Below the pieces are notes generated by a model, which made no database searches, was not told the DNA's origin, and saw only the letters and a program-made list of their open reading frames with translations. Below are positions 8,655 through 18,277 of a stretch of DNA of 64,000 nt, piece after piece; position 1 is the stretch's first letter, and each line of letters starts with the position of its first letter. Source of the stretch: Bordetella genomosp. 1 (GTDB lineage Bacteria > Pseudomonadota > Gammaproteobacteria > Burkholderiales > Burkholderiaceae_B); the NCBI RefSeq assembly GCF_002261335.1, contig NZ_NEVL01000001.1, positions 496,001 to 560,000 on the forward strand. Reading direction: 5' to 3'. The translations under genes were made by a program, and so were the position numbers.

Positions 8655-9998
8655 TCAGTACAGGCCCTGATGACGCATGGCGTCGGCCACCTTGACGAAG
8701 CCGGCGATGTTGGCGCCGTCCACGTAGTTGACGTAGCCCTCGGCCGCATGGCCGTGGCGCACGCAGTTTTCGTGGATGTCGCGCATGATCGCGTGTAGAC
8801 GGGTGTCCACTTCCTCGCGGGTCCACGACAGGCGCGCCGCGTTCTGGCTCATTTCCAGGCCCGACACGGCCACGCCGCCGGCGTTGCTGGCCTTGCCCGG
8901 CGCGTACAGCACGCGCGCGTCGATGAAGGCGCGGGCCGCGGCCAGCGTGGCGGGCATGTTGGCGCCCTCGGCCACGCACTTCACGCCGTTCTTGATCAGC
9001 ACGCGCGCGTCCTCGATGTCGAGCTCGTTCTGGGTGGCGCAGGGCAGGGCCACGTCCACCGGCACGTGCCAGGGGTTCTTGCCGGGCGCGAAGCTCAGGC
9101 CGAACTTGCGGGCGTAGTCTTCGATGCGACCGCGCTGCTCGTTCTTCACCTGCATCAGCGCGGCCAGCTTTTCCTTGGTGAAGCCGGCCTCGTCGACCAC
9201 GGTGCCGCTCGAATCCGAGGCGGTCACGACGCGCGCGCCCAGCGCCATGGCCTTCTCGATGGCGTACTGGGCCACGTTGCCCGAGCCCGAGACCGACACG
9301 CGCAGGCCGTCGAACGAGGTGCTGATACGGCGCAGCATCTCCTCGGCGAAGTACACGGTGCCGTAGCCGGTGGCTTCGGGGCGGATCAGGCTGCCGCCGA
9401 AGGCCAGGCCCTTGCCGGTGAACACGCTGGCCGCCGAGTTCGACAGCTTCTTCATCATGCCGGCCATGAAGCCCACTTCACGGGCGCCCACGCCCATGTC
9501 GCCGGCCGGCACGTCGGTGTCGGGGCCGAGGTGGCGATAGAGTTCGATCATCAGGGCCTGGCAGAAGCGCATCACTTCGGCGTCGGACTTGCCCTTGGGG
9601 TCGAAGTCGGAGCCGCCCTTGCCGCCGCCCATGGGCAGCGTGGTCAGGGCATTCTTGAAGGTCTGCTCGAAGCCCAGGAACTTCAGCACCGACAGGTTCA
9701 CGGTGGGGTGAAAGCGCATGCCGCCCTTGAACGGGCCGATGGCCGAGCTGTGCTGCACGCGGAAGGCGCGGTTGACGCGGGCGCGGCCCTGGTCATCGGT
9801 CCAGCAGACGCGGAACTGGATCACGCGTTCCGGCTCGACCAGGCGTTCGAGGATCGCCTGTTCGGCGTACTGCGGGTGCTTTTCGAGGAACGGCCAGAGG
9901 CTGATCATCACCTCCTCGACCGCCTGCATGAACTCGGGTTGATGGGGGTCGCGGGCGGCCACGCCCTTCAAGAAGTCATCCAGGCCCTGCAGTTTCAC
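8655..9998 (-). CDS. gdhA: NADP-specific glutamate dehydrogenase
   Basis: Catalyses 2-oxoglutarate + NH3 + NADPH to glutamate. The protein is 447 residues, the usual hexameric GdhA length, if it starts at GTG 9998, which is preceded by GGAG. Signature sequences are IGPFKGGMRFHPTVN, TLPMGGGKGGSDFDPKGKSD with the catalytic Lys region, DVPAGDMGVGAREVGFMAG, and SGSGNVAQYAIEKAMALGA for the cofactor fold. An upstream in-frame ATG would add 45 unrelated residues, so it is not preferred. An NtrC-like dyad lies about 90 bases upstream. It converges with the TRIC channel gene. Confidence 0.95.
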   Translation of the reverse strand: MKLQGLDDFLKGVAARDPHQPEFMQAVEEVMISLWPFLEKHPQYAEQAILERLVEPERVIQFRVCWTDDQGRARVNRAFRVQHSSAIGPFKGGMRFHPTVNLSVLKFLGFEQTFKNALTTLPMGGGKGGSDFDPKGKSDAEVMRFCQALMIELYRHLGPDTDVPAGDMGVGAREVGFMAGMMKKLSNSAASVFTGKGLAFGGSLIRPEATGYGTVYFAEEMLRRISTSFDGLRVSVSGSGNVAQYAIEKAMALGARVVTASDSSGTVVDEAGFTKEKLAALMQVKNEQRGRIEDYARKFGLSFAPGKNPWHVPVDVALPCATQNELDIEDARVLIKNGVKCVAEGANMPATLAAARAFIDARVLYAPGKASNAGGVAVSGLEMSQNAARLSWTREEVDTRLHAIMRDIHENCVRHGHAAEGYVNYVDGANIAGFVKVADAMRHQGLY

Positions 9999-10385
9999 GG
10001 TGTTCTCCGATGCCGCAAAAGCGTGCGGCAATGTTCCTGATTGGTGCATAAACAGAACCAAGTCGGTGCGCGTGTGTCTGATCGCACTGCTTTGGTGCGC
10101 GGCGATTGTGGAGGAAATCCGAGGCCGCTGCAAAGCCCGCGCCCGCGCGAAAGACGGGGGCGGATGGGCCAGAAATATAGGGGACGCATTGAAAAGCCGA
10201 CGCGACGATATCGCGTTGGCCGCGGCTCGGAAAGGCCGCTATTTCAGAGACAAATATCTATATGTCCCTAAATTATTAGGGACCGGACCGGGTGGCACTT
10301 CCGAGGGTTCATACAGGGAAAAGCCGCGCCCACGGACCGCAGGGAGAGCGGCGAAAAAATATTTTCGCCGTAATATGTCCCCGTA
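9999..10385. other. 387-base gene-free region between gdhA and xth with AT-rich palindromes
   Basis: No credible gene on either strand. The half next to gdhA holds an NtrC-like dyad (10084-10098) and repeated TTGGTGC half-sites. The half next to xth contains two perfect AT-rich palindromes: GTCCCTAA-ATTA-TTAGGGAC at 10264-10283 and CGGCGAAAA-AATA-TTTTCGCCG at 10349-10370. ATATGTCCC occurs at about 10260 and again near 10373. The second palindrome may act as the xth transcription terminator, though it has no long T run. Confidence 0.6.
10084..10098. promoter_or_regulatory. NtrC-like dyad upstream of gdhA
   Basis: GCACTGCTTTGGTGC is a 15-base element matching the NtrC pattern GCACCA-N3-TGGTGC perfectly in the right half and at four of six bases in the left half. 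It lies about 90 bases upstream of the gdhA start, and a further TTGGTGCA half-site lies at 10040-10047. Nitrogen control of gdhA would be expected biologically; the site itself is a by-eye call. Confidence 0.4.
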
Positions 10386-11183
10386 TTATTCGGGCTTCAG
10401 TTTGAAGTCGTAGTCGATGGTCAGCGGGGCGTGATCCGAGAAGCGCTCGTCCTTGTAGATCGCGGCCGATTTTGCCCGGGCGGCGATGCCGGGCGTGGCG
10501 ATCTGGTAGTCGATGCGCCACCCGACGTTCTTGGCCCAGGCCTGGCCGCGATTGCTCCACCAGGTGTACTGGTCGGCCCGGTCATCGACCTGGCGGAACA
10601 CGTCGACGAAGCCGCGCTGGTCGAACACCTCGGTCAGCCAGGCACGCTCTTCCGGCAGGAAGCCCGAGTTCTTCAGGTTGCCCTTCCAGTTCTTCAGGTC
10701 GATTTCCTTGTGGGCGATGTTCCAGTCGCCGCAGATCACGAATTCGCGGCCGGTCTTGCGGTGCTCGTCCATCAGGCCGTCGAGCCAGGGCGCGAAGGCG
10801 GCCAGGAAGCGGTACTTCGCCAGCTGGCGCTCGTCGCCGCTCGAGCCCGAGGGCAGGTAGGCACTGATCACGCTCAGGTCTTTCCAGTCGGCGCGGATGA
10901 TGCGGCCTTCCAGGTCGAATTCCTCGCATTCGAAGCCGCTCACCACGCGCTCGGCCGGGTTGCGCAGGTAGATGCCCACGCCGCTGTAGCCCTTCTTCTC
11001 GGCATGGTGGAAGTGGCCGGTGTAGCCGGGCGGATGACGCAGCTCGTCGGTCAGGTCGCCGTCGGCGATCTTGATCTCCTGCAGGCAGAGGATGTCGGCG
11101 GCGTGGGTTTCCATCCACGGTTGCAGGCCCTTGCGGAAGGCCGAGCGGATGCCGTTGAGGTTGAGCGAGGTGATGCGCAGCAA
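10386..11183 (-). CDS. xth: Exodeoxyribonuclease III
   Basis: A 265-residue AP endonuclease/3'-exonuclease of the Xth/ExoA family, acting in base-excision repair. It starts MLRITSLNLNGIRSAFRKG and shows DILCLQEIKI (metal-binding Glu), ISAYLPSGSSGDERQ, VICGDWNIAHKEIDL (catalytic Asp/Asn), and the C-terminal ERFSDHAPLTIDYDF with the catalytic Asp-His. All motifs are in place and the length is normal. It is divergent from pyrE with 224 bases between, a common arrangement in this family of bacteria. Confidence 0.95.
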   Translation of the reverse strand: MLRITSLNLNGIRSAFRKGLQPWMETHAADILCLQEIKIADGDLTDELRHPPGYTGHFHHAEKKGYSGVGIYLRNPAERVVSGFECEEFDLEGRIIRADWKDLSVISAYLPSGSSGDERQLAKYRFLAAFAPWLDGLMDEHRKTGREFVICGDWNIAHKEIDLKNWKGNLKNSGFLPEERAWLTEVFDQRGFVDVFRQVDDRADQYTWWSNRGQAWAKNVGWRIDYQIATPGIAARAKSAAIYKDERFSDHAPLTIDYDFKLKPE

Positions 11184-11407
11184 AACATGACTCCTGAATT
11201 CGGGGGCGGGCCCTTTGGCCGGCGGGCGTCGGACGGATACGCGTCGACGCGGTCAGGCCTGAACTTTAACCGACCCGGGGGACGGCGGGCGGCGGCCCGC
11301 GCGGCCGGGCCCGCTCGCCGGGGCGCGGCGCGTGCGACCAGGCAGAAAACAGCCGGATCGCGGATAATGGCGGGGTTTGTCAACCTTTACGCCTGGGAAC
11401 GATCCGC

Positions 11408-12082
11408 ATGTCCGCCGCCGCCTCCACCGCCCTTCAGTTCGTCCGTTTCGCACTCGATGAGAGCGTGCTGCGCTTCGGCAGCTTCAAGGTCAAGTCGGGC
11501 CGCACCAGCCCGTATTTCTTCAACGCCGGCCTGTTCAACAGCGGCCGTTCGGTGGGCAAGCTGGCCCAGTTCTACGCCCAGGCGCTGCTGGATTCGGGCG
11601 TCGAATTCGACATGCTGTTCGGCCCCGCCTACAAGGGCATCCCGCTCGCCACCGCCACGTCGGTGGCGCTGGCCGGCCACGCCCAGGCGCAGGGCCGCGA
11701 CTTTCCGTTCGCCTACAACCGCAAGGAAGCCAAGGACCACGGCGAGGGCGGCACGCTGGTCGGCGCGCCGCTGGCCGGCCGCGTGGTCATCATCGACGAC
11801 GTGATCACGGCCGGCACCTCGGTGCGCGAATCGGTCGAGATCATCCGCGCCGCGGGCGCCACGCCGGCCGCCGTGCTGATCGCCATGGACCGCATGGAGC
11901 GCGCCGGCGCCGACGATGCGCTGTCGCCCCATTCGGCCGTGCAGGACGTGGCCCGCACCTACGGCATCCCGGTGGTCAGCATCGCGTCGCTGGCCGACAT
12001 CATGGCGCTGCTGCAGGACGACGCCCAGTTCGCCGAGCACCGCGACGCCGTCCAGGCCTACCGCAGCAAATACGGCGTATAA
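11408..12082 (+). CDS. pyrE: Orotate phosphoribosyltransferase
   Basis: Converts orotate and PRPP to OMP in pyrimidine synthesis. The 224-residue protein contains the PRPP-binding motif [17 protein letters not shown], the catalytic flexible-loop region [13 protein letters not shown], and [19 protein letters not shown] near the N-terminus. It is monocistronic and followed within 30 bases by a strong bidirectional terminator shared with gatB. Confidence 0.96.
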   Translation: MSAAASTALQFVRFALDESVLRFGSFKVKSGRTSPYFFNAGLFNSGRSVGKLAQFYAQALLDSGVEFDMLFGPAYKGIPLATATSVALAGHAQAQGRDFPFAYNRKEAKDHGEGGTLVGAPLAGRVVIIDDVITAGTSVRESVEIIRAAGATPAAVLIAMDRMERAGADDALSPHSAVQDVARTYGIPVVSIASLADIMALLQDDAQFAEHRDAVQAYRSKYGV

Positions 12083-12104
12083 GCCGCCGCGCCCCGCGCG
12101 CATG

Positions 12105-12147
12105 AAAAAAGCCGCCGCCCGGTGACAACCCCGGGCGGCGGCTTTTT
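12105..12147. terminator. Bidirectional terminator between pyrE and gatB
   Basis: GCCGCCGCCCGG (12111-12122) pairs perfectly with CCGGGCGGCGGC (12131-12142) around an eight-base loop. An A6 run precedes and a T5 run follows it, so it can end both the plus-strand pyrE and the minus-strand gatCAB transcripts. Confidence 0.88.
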
Positions 12148-12163
12148 CGTGGGCGCTTCGGGC

Positions 12164-13621
12164 TCAGGCGTCGAGCTTTTCCTTGAGCAGGTCGTTGACC
12201 TGCTGCGGGTTGGCCTTGCCGCGGGCGGCCTTCATGATCTGGCCCACCAGCGAGTTGAACGCCTTCTGCTTGCCGGCGCGGTACTCGGCCACGATGGCCG
12301 GGTTGGCCGCCAGCACCTCGTCGATCATGGCGCCGATGGCGCCCGTGTCGCTGATCTGCTTCCAGCCGTTGGCCGCGATGATCGCGTCGGCGTCGCCGCC
12401 TTCCTCGCCCGCCCACATCTTGGCGAACACGTCGCGCGCGATCTTGTTGGAGATCGTGCCGTCGATGATGCGGTTGATGAGCTGGGCCAGCGCGGGCGCC
12501 TGCACCGGGGCGTCGGCGACGTCCTTCTCTTCGCGGTTGAGGGTGGCCGAGAGCTCGCCCATGACCCAGTTGGCCGCCAGCTTGGCCTGGCCGGCCGGCA
12601 GGGCGGCCGCCACCGCTTCGAAGTAGGCCGCGAGGCCGCGGCTGGTGGTGAGCTGGGCGGCGTCGTAGGGCGTGAGGCCGAAGTCGGCCTCGAAGCGCGC
12701 GCGCAGCGCGGCCGGCAGCTCGGGCATGGTCGCGCGGACCTGCTCGATCCAGTCGGCGCCGATCACCAGCGGCGGCAGGTCGGGGTCGGGGAAGTAGCGG
12801 TAGTCGTGCGCGTCTTCCTTGCTGCGCATGCTGCGGGTCTCGTCGGCATCGGCGTCGTACAGGCGGGTTTCCTGGACCACCTTGCCGCCGTCCTCGATCA
12901 GCTCGATCTGGCGCCGCGCCTCGAACAGGATGGCGCGTTCCAGGAAGCGGAACGAGTTGACGTTCTTGATCTCCGTGCGGGTGCCGAACTCGGCCTGGCC
13001 GACCGGGCGCACCGACACGTTGGCGTCGCAGCGGAACGAGCCTTCCTGCATGTTGCCGTCGCAGATGCCGAGCCACACCACCAGGCTGTGCAGCGCACGG
13101 GCGTAGGCCACGGCCTCGGCGGCCGAGCGCATCACGGGTTCGGTCACGATCTCGAGCAGCGGCGTGCCGGCGCGGTTGAGGTCGATGCCGCTGGCCGGGC
13201 GGCCGTTGGGCAGGTTGAACTCATCGTGCAGCGACTTGCCGGCGTCTTCCTCGAGGTGGGCACGGGTGAGCTGCACCGTGTGCTCCTGCTCGCCGACGAA
13301 GAACGAGATCGAGCCGCCCACGACCACCGGCAGCTCGTACTGGCTGATCTGGTAGCCCTTGGGCAGGTCGGGGTAGAAGTAGTTTTTGCGGGCGAACACC
13401 GAGCGCGGCGCGATCTCCGCGCCCACCGCCAGGCCGAAGCGGATCGCGCGTTCGGCGGCGCCGCGGTTCATCACGGGCAGGCTGCCGGGCAGGGCCAGGT
13501 CGACCACGTTGGCCTGGGTGTTGGGCGCAGCGCCGAAGCGGGTGCTGCTGCCGGAGAAGATCTTGGAGTCGGTGGAAAGCTGCGTGTGCGTTTCCAGGCC
13601 GATGACGATTTCCCAGTTCAT
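12164..13621 (-). CDS. gatB: Asp-tRNA(Asn)/Glu-tRNA(Gln) amidotransferase subunit B
   Basis: GatB, 485 residues, binds and phosphorylates the mischarged tRNA in the GatCAB complex. It starts [26 protein letters not shown] from the ATG at 13621 and carries [40 protein letters not shown] and [16 protein letters not shown], with the C-terminal YqeY-like tail ending [15 protein letters not shown]. The same frame is open far upstream, but that is only the alternative frame of gatA. The gene begins two bases after the gatA stop. Confidence 0.96.
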   Translation of the reverse strand: MNWEIVIGLETHTQLSTDSKIFSGSSTRFGAAPNTQANVVDLALPGSLPVMNRGAAERAIRFGLAVGAEIAPRSVFARKNYFYPDLPKGYQISQYELPVVVGGSISFFVGEQEHTVQLTRAHLEEDAGKSLHDEFNLPNGRPASGIDLNRAGTPLLEIVTEPVMRSAAEAVAYARALHSLVVWLGICDGNMQEGSFRCDANVSVRPVGQAEFGTRTEIKNVNSFRFLERAILFEARRQIELIEDGGKVVQETRLYDADADETRSMRSKEDAHDYRYFPDPDLPPLVIGADWIEQVRATMPELPAALRARFEADFGLTPYDAAQLTTSRGLAAYFEAVAAALPAGQAKLAANWVMGELSATLNREEKDVADAPVQAPALAQLINRIIDGTISNKIARDVFAKMWAGEEGGDADAIIAANGWKQISDTGAIGAMIDEVLAANPAIVAEYRAGKQKAFNSLVGQIMKAARGKANPQQVNDLLKEKLDA

Positions 13622-13623
13622 GG

Positions 13624-15159
13624 TCAGGCGTCCTGCGTAGCCGGCGTGCGTTGATGCCAGTCGGTTTCTTGTTGATAGCGGTCGGCGAGGGCGAGCAAGC
13701 GGCCTTCGTCGAAGTAGTTGCCGATGATCTGCAGGCCCACCGGACGGCGGCCGTCGGCGCCGAAGCCGCACGGCACCGACATGGCGGGCAGGCCGGCCAG
13801 GCTCACGCCCAGCGTGTAGATGTCGGCCAGCCAGTCGGCGGTCGGGTCGTCGCGGTTGTCGCCGATGTTCTTGGCCACGGTCGGGGTGACCGGGCCCATG
13901 ATCACGTCGCACTTGCCCGCGAAGGCGGCCTGGAAGTCCTGCGCGATCATGCGGCGCAGGCGCTGGGCCTGGAGGTAGTAGGCGTCGTAGTAGCCATGCG
14001 ACAGCACGTAGGCGCCGATCAGGATGCGGCGCTTGACCTCGGCGCCGAAGCCTTCGGCGCGCGAGCGGCTGATCATCTCTTCGAGACCGTCGTAGTTGGC
14101 GGTGCGGTGGCCGTAGCGCACGCCGTCGTAGCGCGACAGGTTGCTCGAGGCCTCGGCCGGGGCGATCACGTAATAGGCCGGGATGGCCAGCTCGGTGCGG
14201 GGCAGCGAGATCGCGACGCGCTCGGCGCCGAGCTGCTCGAACTGCTTGAGCGCGGCCTCGACCGCGGCGGCCACGTCGGGCGCGAGGCCCGCGCCGAAGT
14301 ATTCGGCCGGCACGCCGATGCGCAGGCCCTTGAGGGGCTGGCTGCCGGCGGCCTGGTAGCCCTGGGCGGCGGCGTCGAAGGCGGCGCGCACGCGGCCCGG
14401 TGCGTTGGTCACGCCGTCGCAGGTCTCGAGGCTGGTGGCGTCGAGCGGATCGAAGCCGCTCATCGGATCGAGCAGTTCGACGAGGTCGCGCGCGCTGGGG
14501 GCGAGCGGGCCGGCCTGGTCGAGGCTGGAGCCGAACGCGACCATGCCGTAGCGCGACACGGTGCCGTAGGTGGGCTTGATGCCGCTCACGCCGCACAGGG
14601 CGGCGGGCTGGCGCACCGAGCCGCCGGTGTCGGTGCCGGTGGAGGCCGCGATCAGGCGAGCGGCCACCGCGGCGGCCGAGCCGCCCGAGGAGCCGCCGGG
14701 CACGGCCTGGGTGTCCCAGGGGTTGCGGACCGCGCCGTAGGCGGAGTTTTCGTTGCCCGAGCCCATGGCGAATTCGTCGCAATTCAGCTTGCCGAGCGAC
14801 ACGGCGCCGGCCGCCTGCAGGCGCTCGACCACGGTGGCGTCGAACGGGCTGACGTAGCCTTCGAGCATGCGGCTGCCGGCGGTGGTGCGCCAGTCGCGCG
14901 TGACGAACGCATCCTTGTGCGCGATCGGGACGCCGGCCAGCGGGCCGGCATTGCCCTGCGCCAGGGCGGCGTCGGCCGCGCGGGCCTGGGCCAGCGTCAG
15001 GTCGGCGTCGACGTGCAGGAAGGCGTTGAGCGGGGCGGCCGACTCGATCGCCGCCAGGGCGCTCTGGGCCAGCTCGACGGCGCTCACCTTGCGCGCGGCC
15101 AGGGCGGCGCGCAACGCGGCGATGTCGCCGATTTCGGTATGCAGTGCGGGTTTAGCCAT
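13624..15159 (-). CDS. gatA: Asp-tRNA(Asn)/Glu-tRNA(Gln) amidotransferase subunit A
   Basis: The glutaminase subunit of GatCAB, 511 residues, amidase-signature family. The Ser-cisSer-Lys triad is visible as Lys82 in VPIAHKDAF, Ser157 in [13 protein letters not shown], and the nucleophile Ser181 in [12 protein letters not shown]. It supplies ammonia for transamidation of Glu-tRNA(Gln) or Asp-tRNA(Asn). It follows gatC by three bases and precedes gatB by two, so the three are one operon. Confidence 0.97.
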   Translation of the reverse strand: MAKPALHTEIGDIAALRAALAARKVSAVELAQSALAAIESAAPLNAFLHVDADLTLAQARAADAALAQGNAGPLAGVPIAHKDAFVTRDWRTTAGSRMLEGYVSPFDATVVERLQAAGAVSLGKLNCDEFAMGSGNENSAYGAVRNPWDTQAVPGGSSGGSAAAVAARLIAASTGTDTGGSVRQPAALCGVSGIKPTYGTVSRYGMVAFGSSLDQAGPLAPSARDLVELLDPMSGFDPLDATSLETCDGVTNAPGRVRAAFDAAAQGYQAAGSQPLKGLRIGVPAEYFGAGLAPDVAAAVEAALKQFEQLGAERVAISLPRTELAIPAYYVIAPAEASSNLSRYDGVRYGHRTANYDGLEEMISRSRAEGFGAEVKRRILIGAYVLSHGYYDAYYLQAQRLRRMIAQDFQAAFAGKCDVIMGPVTPTVAKNIGDNRDDPTADWLADIYTLGVSLAGLPAMSVPCGFGADGRRPVGLQIIGNYFDEGRLLALADRYQQETDWHQRTPATQDA

Positions 15160-15162
15160 GAC

Positions 15163-15471
15163 TTACTCGATAACCTTGGGAACCAGGAACAGACCTTCGG
15201 CCTGGGCCGGGGCATTGGCCAGCAATTCGGCGCGGCGTTCCGGGGTCGACGGCTCGATGGGTTTGTCGTCGCGCAGGCGCAGCACCACGTCTTCGTGGGC
15301 CGACAAGGGGTGGGCCAGCGGCTCCACGCCCGTGGTGTCGACGGCCTGCAGCTTTTCGATCAGGTCCAGGATGCCGTTCAGTTCGGTCTGAGCGGTATCC
15401 TGCTGTTCGGGGGTCAGTTCGATGCGGGCCAGCCGGGCAATGCGGGCCACGTCTTGTGCGGTGAGCGCCAT
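15163..15471 (-). CDS. gatC: Asp-tRNA(Asn)/Glu-tRNA(Gln) amidotransferase subunit C
   Basis: GatC, 102 residues, the small stabilising subunit that wraps between GatA and GatB. It opens MALTAQDVARIARLARIELTP and contains LNGILDLIEKLQAVDTTGVEPLAHPL, the family core. First gene of the gatCAB operon; divergent from mreB across 228 bases that must hold both promoters. Confidence 0.94.
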   Translation of the reverse strand: MALTAQDVARIARLARIELTPEQQDTAQTELNGILDLIEKLQAVDTTGVEPLAHPLSAHEDVVLRLRDDKPIEPSTPERRAELLANAPAQAEGLFLVPKVIE

Positions 15472-15693
15472 GGAAAGAAGACCAAAGGATGGGGAGGCGT
15501 AGCGGGGGGTGTAGGACCGGCAGTATGCACAGCCCGAACCCGTTACAAAGCTTGAATAGCCTGCATTTAAGCGCTATTTCCGGTGAAATTATAAGTTATG
15601 ATTCACGGTTTAATCGCTGCAGTCAGGCGGAGCCGGTGTCGTAGCCCGGGCCGCCGCGTCTCGCGTCACCCCCTAATTCCTGAATCTAGCTGA

Positions 15694-16743
<1,050 letters not shown>

Positions 16744-16829
16744 GCCCGTGCGGCTGACCGGCGTCCGCCCCATGCGAGGCGCCGGCTGGCAAGGCAGCAC
16801 CGGGTTGCAACGCCCGGGCTGAGTAATTA

Positions 16830-17711
16830 ATGCAACGACAAGGGACCCCACCGCTATTTCGCCGCGGCCCGCCGGCCGAGGTGCGTCTGGTCGTCCTGGT
16901 TTTGCTGGCCCTCATTCTCATGGGGGTCGATTCGCAGTTGCGCATCCTCGAGCCGGTGCGGCGCACCGTCTCGATGGCCCTGTATCCGTTCCAGCGCGCC
17001 GTGATGGCGCCGCGCGATCTCGTGCAGCAGATCGACGAGTGGGTCAACGCGGCCAACATGATCCGCAGCGAAAACGAAGCCCTGCAGCGCCAGCGCATCG
17101 AGCTGGCCCAGGTCGCCACGCACGCGGCCCAGCTCGCCGCCGAAAACGCCCAGTTGCGGCGCCTGCTCGGCGTGACCGACACCGTGGCCCAGTCGGCCGT
17201 GGTGGTCGAGGTGCTCTACGAGCCGCCCAACGCCTTCCATCAACGCCTGGTCTTCAACAAGGGCAGCCGCGCCGGCCTGGAGCCGGGCATGCCCGTGATC
17301 GACGAAGGCGGCGTGGTCGGCCAGATCGTGCGCACCACCCCCATGACCGCCGAGGCCGCGCTGGTCACCGACGAGCGCGTCTCGATCCCGGTGCAGGTGC
17401 TGCGCAACGGCCTGCGCCTGATCGCGTTCGGCAGCAACACGCCGGGCGTGATCGAGGTACGCTATCTGGCGGCCAACGCCGACATCAAGGCCGGCGATAC
17501 CATGGTCACCAGCGGCGTGGGCGGCCTGTTCCCCGCCGGCCTGCCGGTGGCCAAGGTCGTATCGGTCGAACGCGACACCGCGTCGGGCTTCGCCCGCGCG
17601 CTGTGCGAACCGCTGGCCCATCCCGAGCGCTATCGCCACTTCCTGGTCCTCCAGGTCGACGTGGCCCGCGCCGAATCCAACCGCCAGGAGGCCGATGGTG
17701 CCGGCAAATAA
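16830..17711 (+). CDS. mreC: Rod-shape determining protein MreC
   Basis: Bitopic inner-membrane protein, 293 residues, linking MreB to the periplasmic synthases. One membrane anchor (about residues 18-36, VRLVVLVLLALILMGVDSQL) is followed by a coiled coil (about 70-115, rich in E/Q/A with QRQRIELAQVATHAAQLAAE) and the beta-domain with GSRAGLEPGMPVIDEGGVVGQI and TSGVGGLFPAGLPVAKV. Its end overlaps the mreD start by 17 bases. Confidence 0.94.
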   Translation: MQRQGTPPLFRRGPPAEVRLVVLVLLALILMGVDSQLRILEPVRRTVSMALYPFQRAVMAPRDLVQQIDEWVNAANMIRSENEALQRQRIELAQVATHAAQLAAENAQLRRLLGVTDTVAQSAVVVEVLYEPPNAFHQRLVFNKGSRAGLEPGMPVIDEGGVVGQIVRTTPMTAEAALVTDERVSIPVQVLRNGLRLIAFGSNTPGVIEVRYLAANADIKAGDTMVTSGVGGLFPAGLPVAKVVSVERDTASGFARALCEPLAHPERYRHFLVLQVDVARAESNRQEADGAGK

Positions 17712-18267
17712 TCAAGGCGACGGCCTGCGACGCAATCGCAAGCTCGGCATGCCCAGCAACGTCGAACCGGAACGCCTCGCGCATCCGGCGCACGGCGCGT
17801 TCGTCTGGGGCACGCTGCTGCTGGTCTGGCTGCTCTCGCTGCTGCCGTGGCGCCAGTGGCCCGGCGCGCCCGACGTGCTCGCGCTGGTCATCGCCTTCTG
17901 GTGCGCCCACGAGCCGCGCCGCGTCGGCATGGTGGCCGCCTTCGTGTTCGGGCTGCTGCTCGACGTGCACGACGCCGGCCTGCTCGGCGGCCACGCGCTC
18001 ACCTACACGCTGGTCGCCTACGGCGCGCTGGCCCTGCACCGCCGGCTCCAGCGCTTCGACCTCTGGAGCCAGGCCATGCACATGCTGCCCGTCTTCTTCG
18101 TCGCCCAGCTGGTGAGCCAGCTCATCATGGCGTGGCTGGCCGGCGCCTGGCCGGGCTGGCAGTGGGCGCTGGGCGCGTTGCTGACGGCGGCCATCTGGCC
18201 GCTGGGCGGCTGGGTCCTGCACCTGCCGCAACGACGTTACGACGACGTCGAATCGTCGGCCGTCTGA
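17695..18267 (+). CDS. mreD: Rod-shape determining protein MreD
   Basis: A 190-residue inner-membrane protein with five or six predicted helices; MreD joins MreC and RodA/PBP2 in the elongasome. FVFGLLLDVHDAGLLGGHAL matches the conserved MreD segment (G-L-x-x-D). AGGAGG sits immediately before the ATG at 17695; the spacing is short, so the GTG that follows directly, or the ATG at 17749, could also be used. The hydrophilic first 30 residues before the first helix are longer than usual, supporting some doubt about the start. Confidence 0.88.
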   Translation: MVPANNQGDGLRRNRKLGMPSNVEPERLAHPAHGAFVWGTLLLVWLLSLLPWRQWPGAPDVLALVIAFWCAHEPRRVGMVAAFVFGLLLDVHDAGLLGGHALTYTLVAYGALALHRRLQRFDLWSQAMHMLPVFFVAQLVSQLIMAWLAGAWPGWQWALGALLTAAIWPLGGWVLHLPQRRYDDVESSAV

Positions 18268-18277
18268 GGCGCACCGG

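Noticed and set aside
10004-10034. Sigma-54-like -24/-12 pair just upstream of gdhA
   Set aside because: The GC-to-GC spacing is one base short of the strict requirement and it would place the transcript start within the ribosome binding site.
10000-10413. 137-codon plus-strand frame between gdhA and xth
   Set aside because: Overlaps the end of xth, has mixed third-position GC, no ribosome binding site and no recognisable domain.
12164-14782. An 872-codon frame that would fuse a gatA-antiparallel stretch to GatB
   Set aside because: The part before MNWEIVIG is the alternative frame of gatA; gatB has a clear ATG at 13621.
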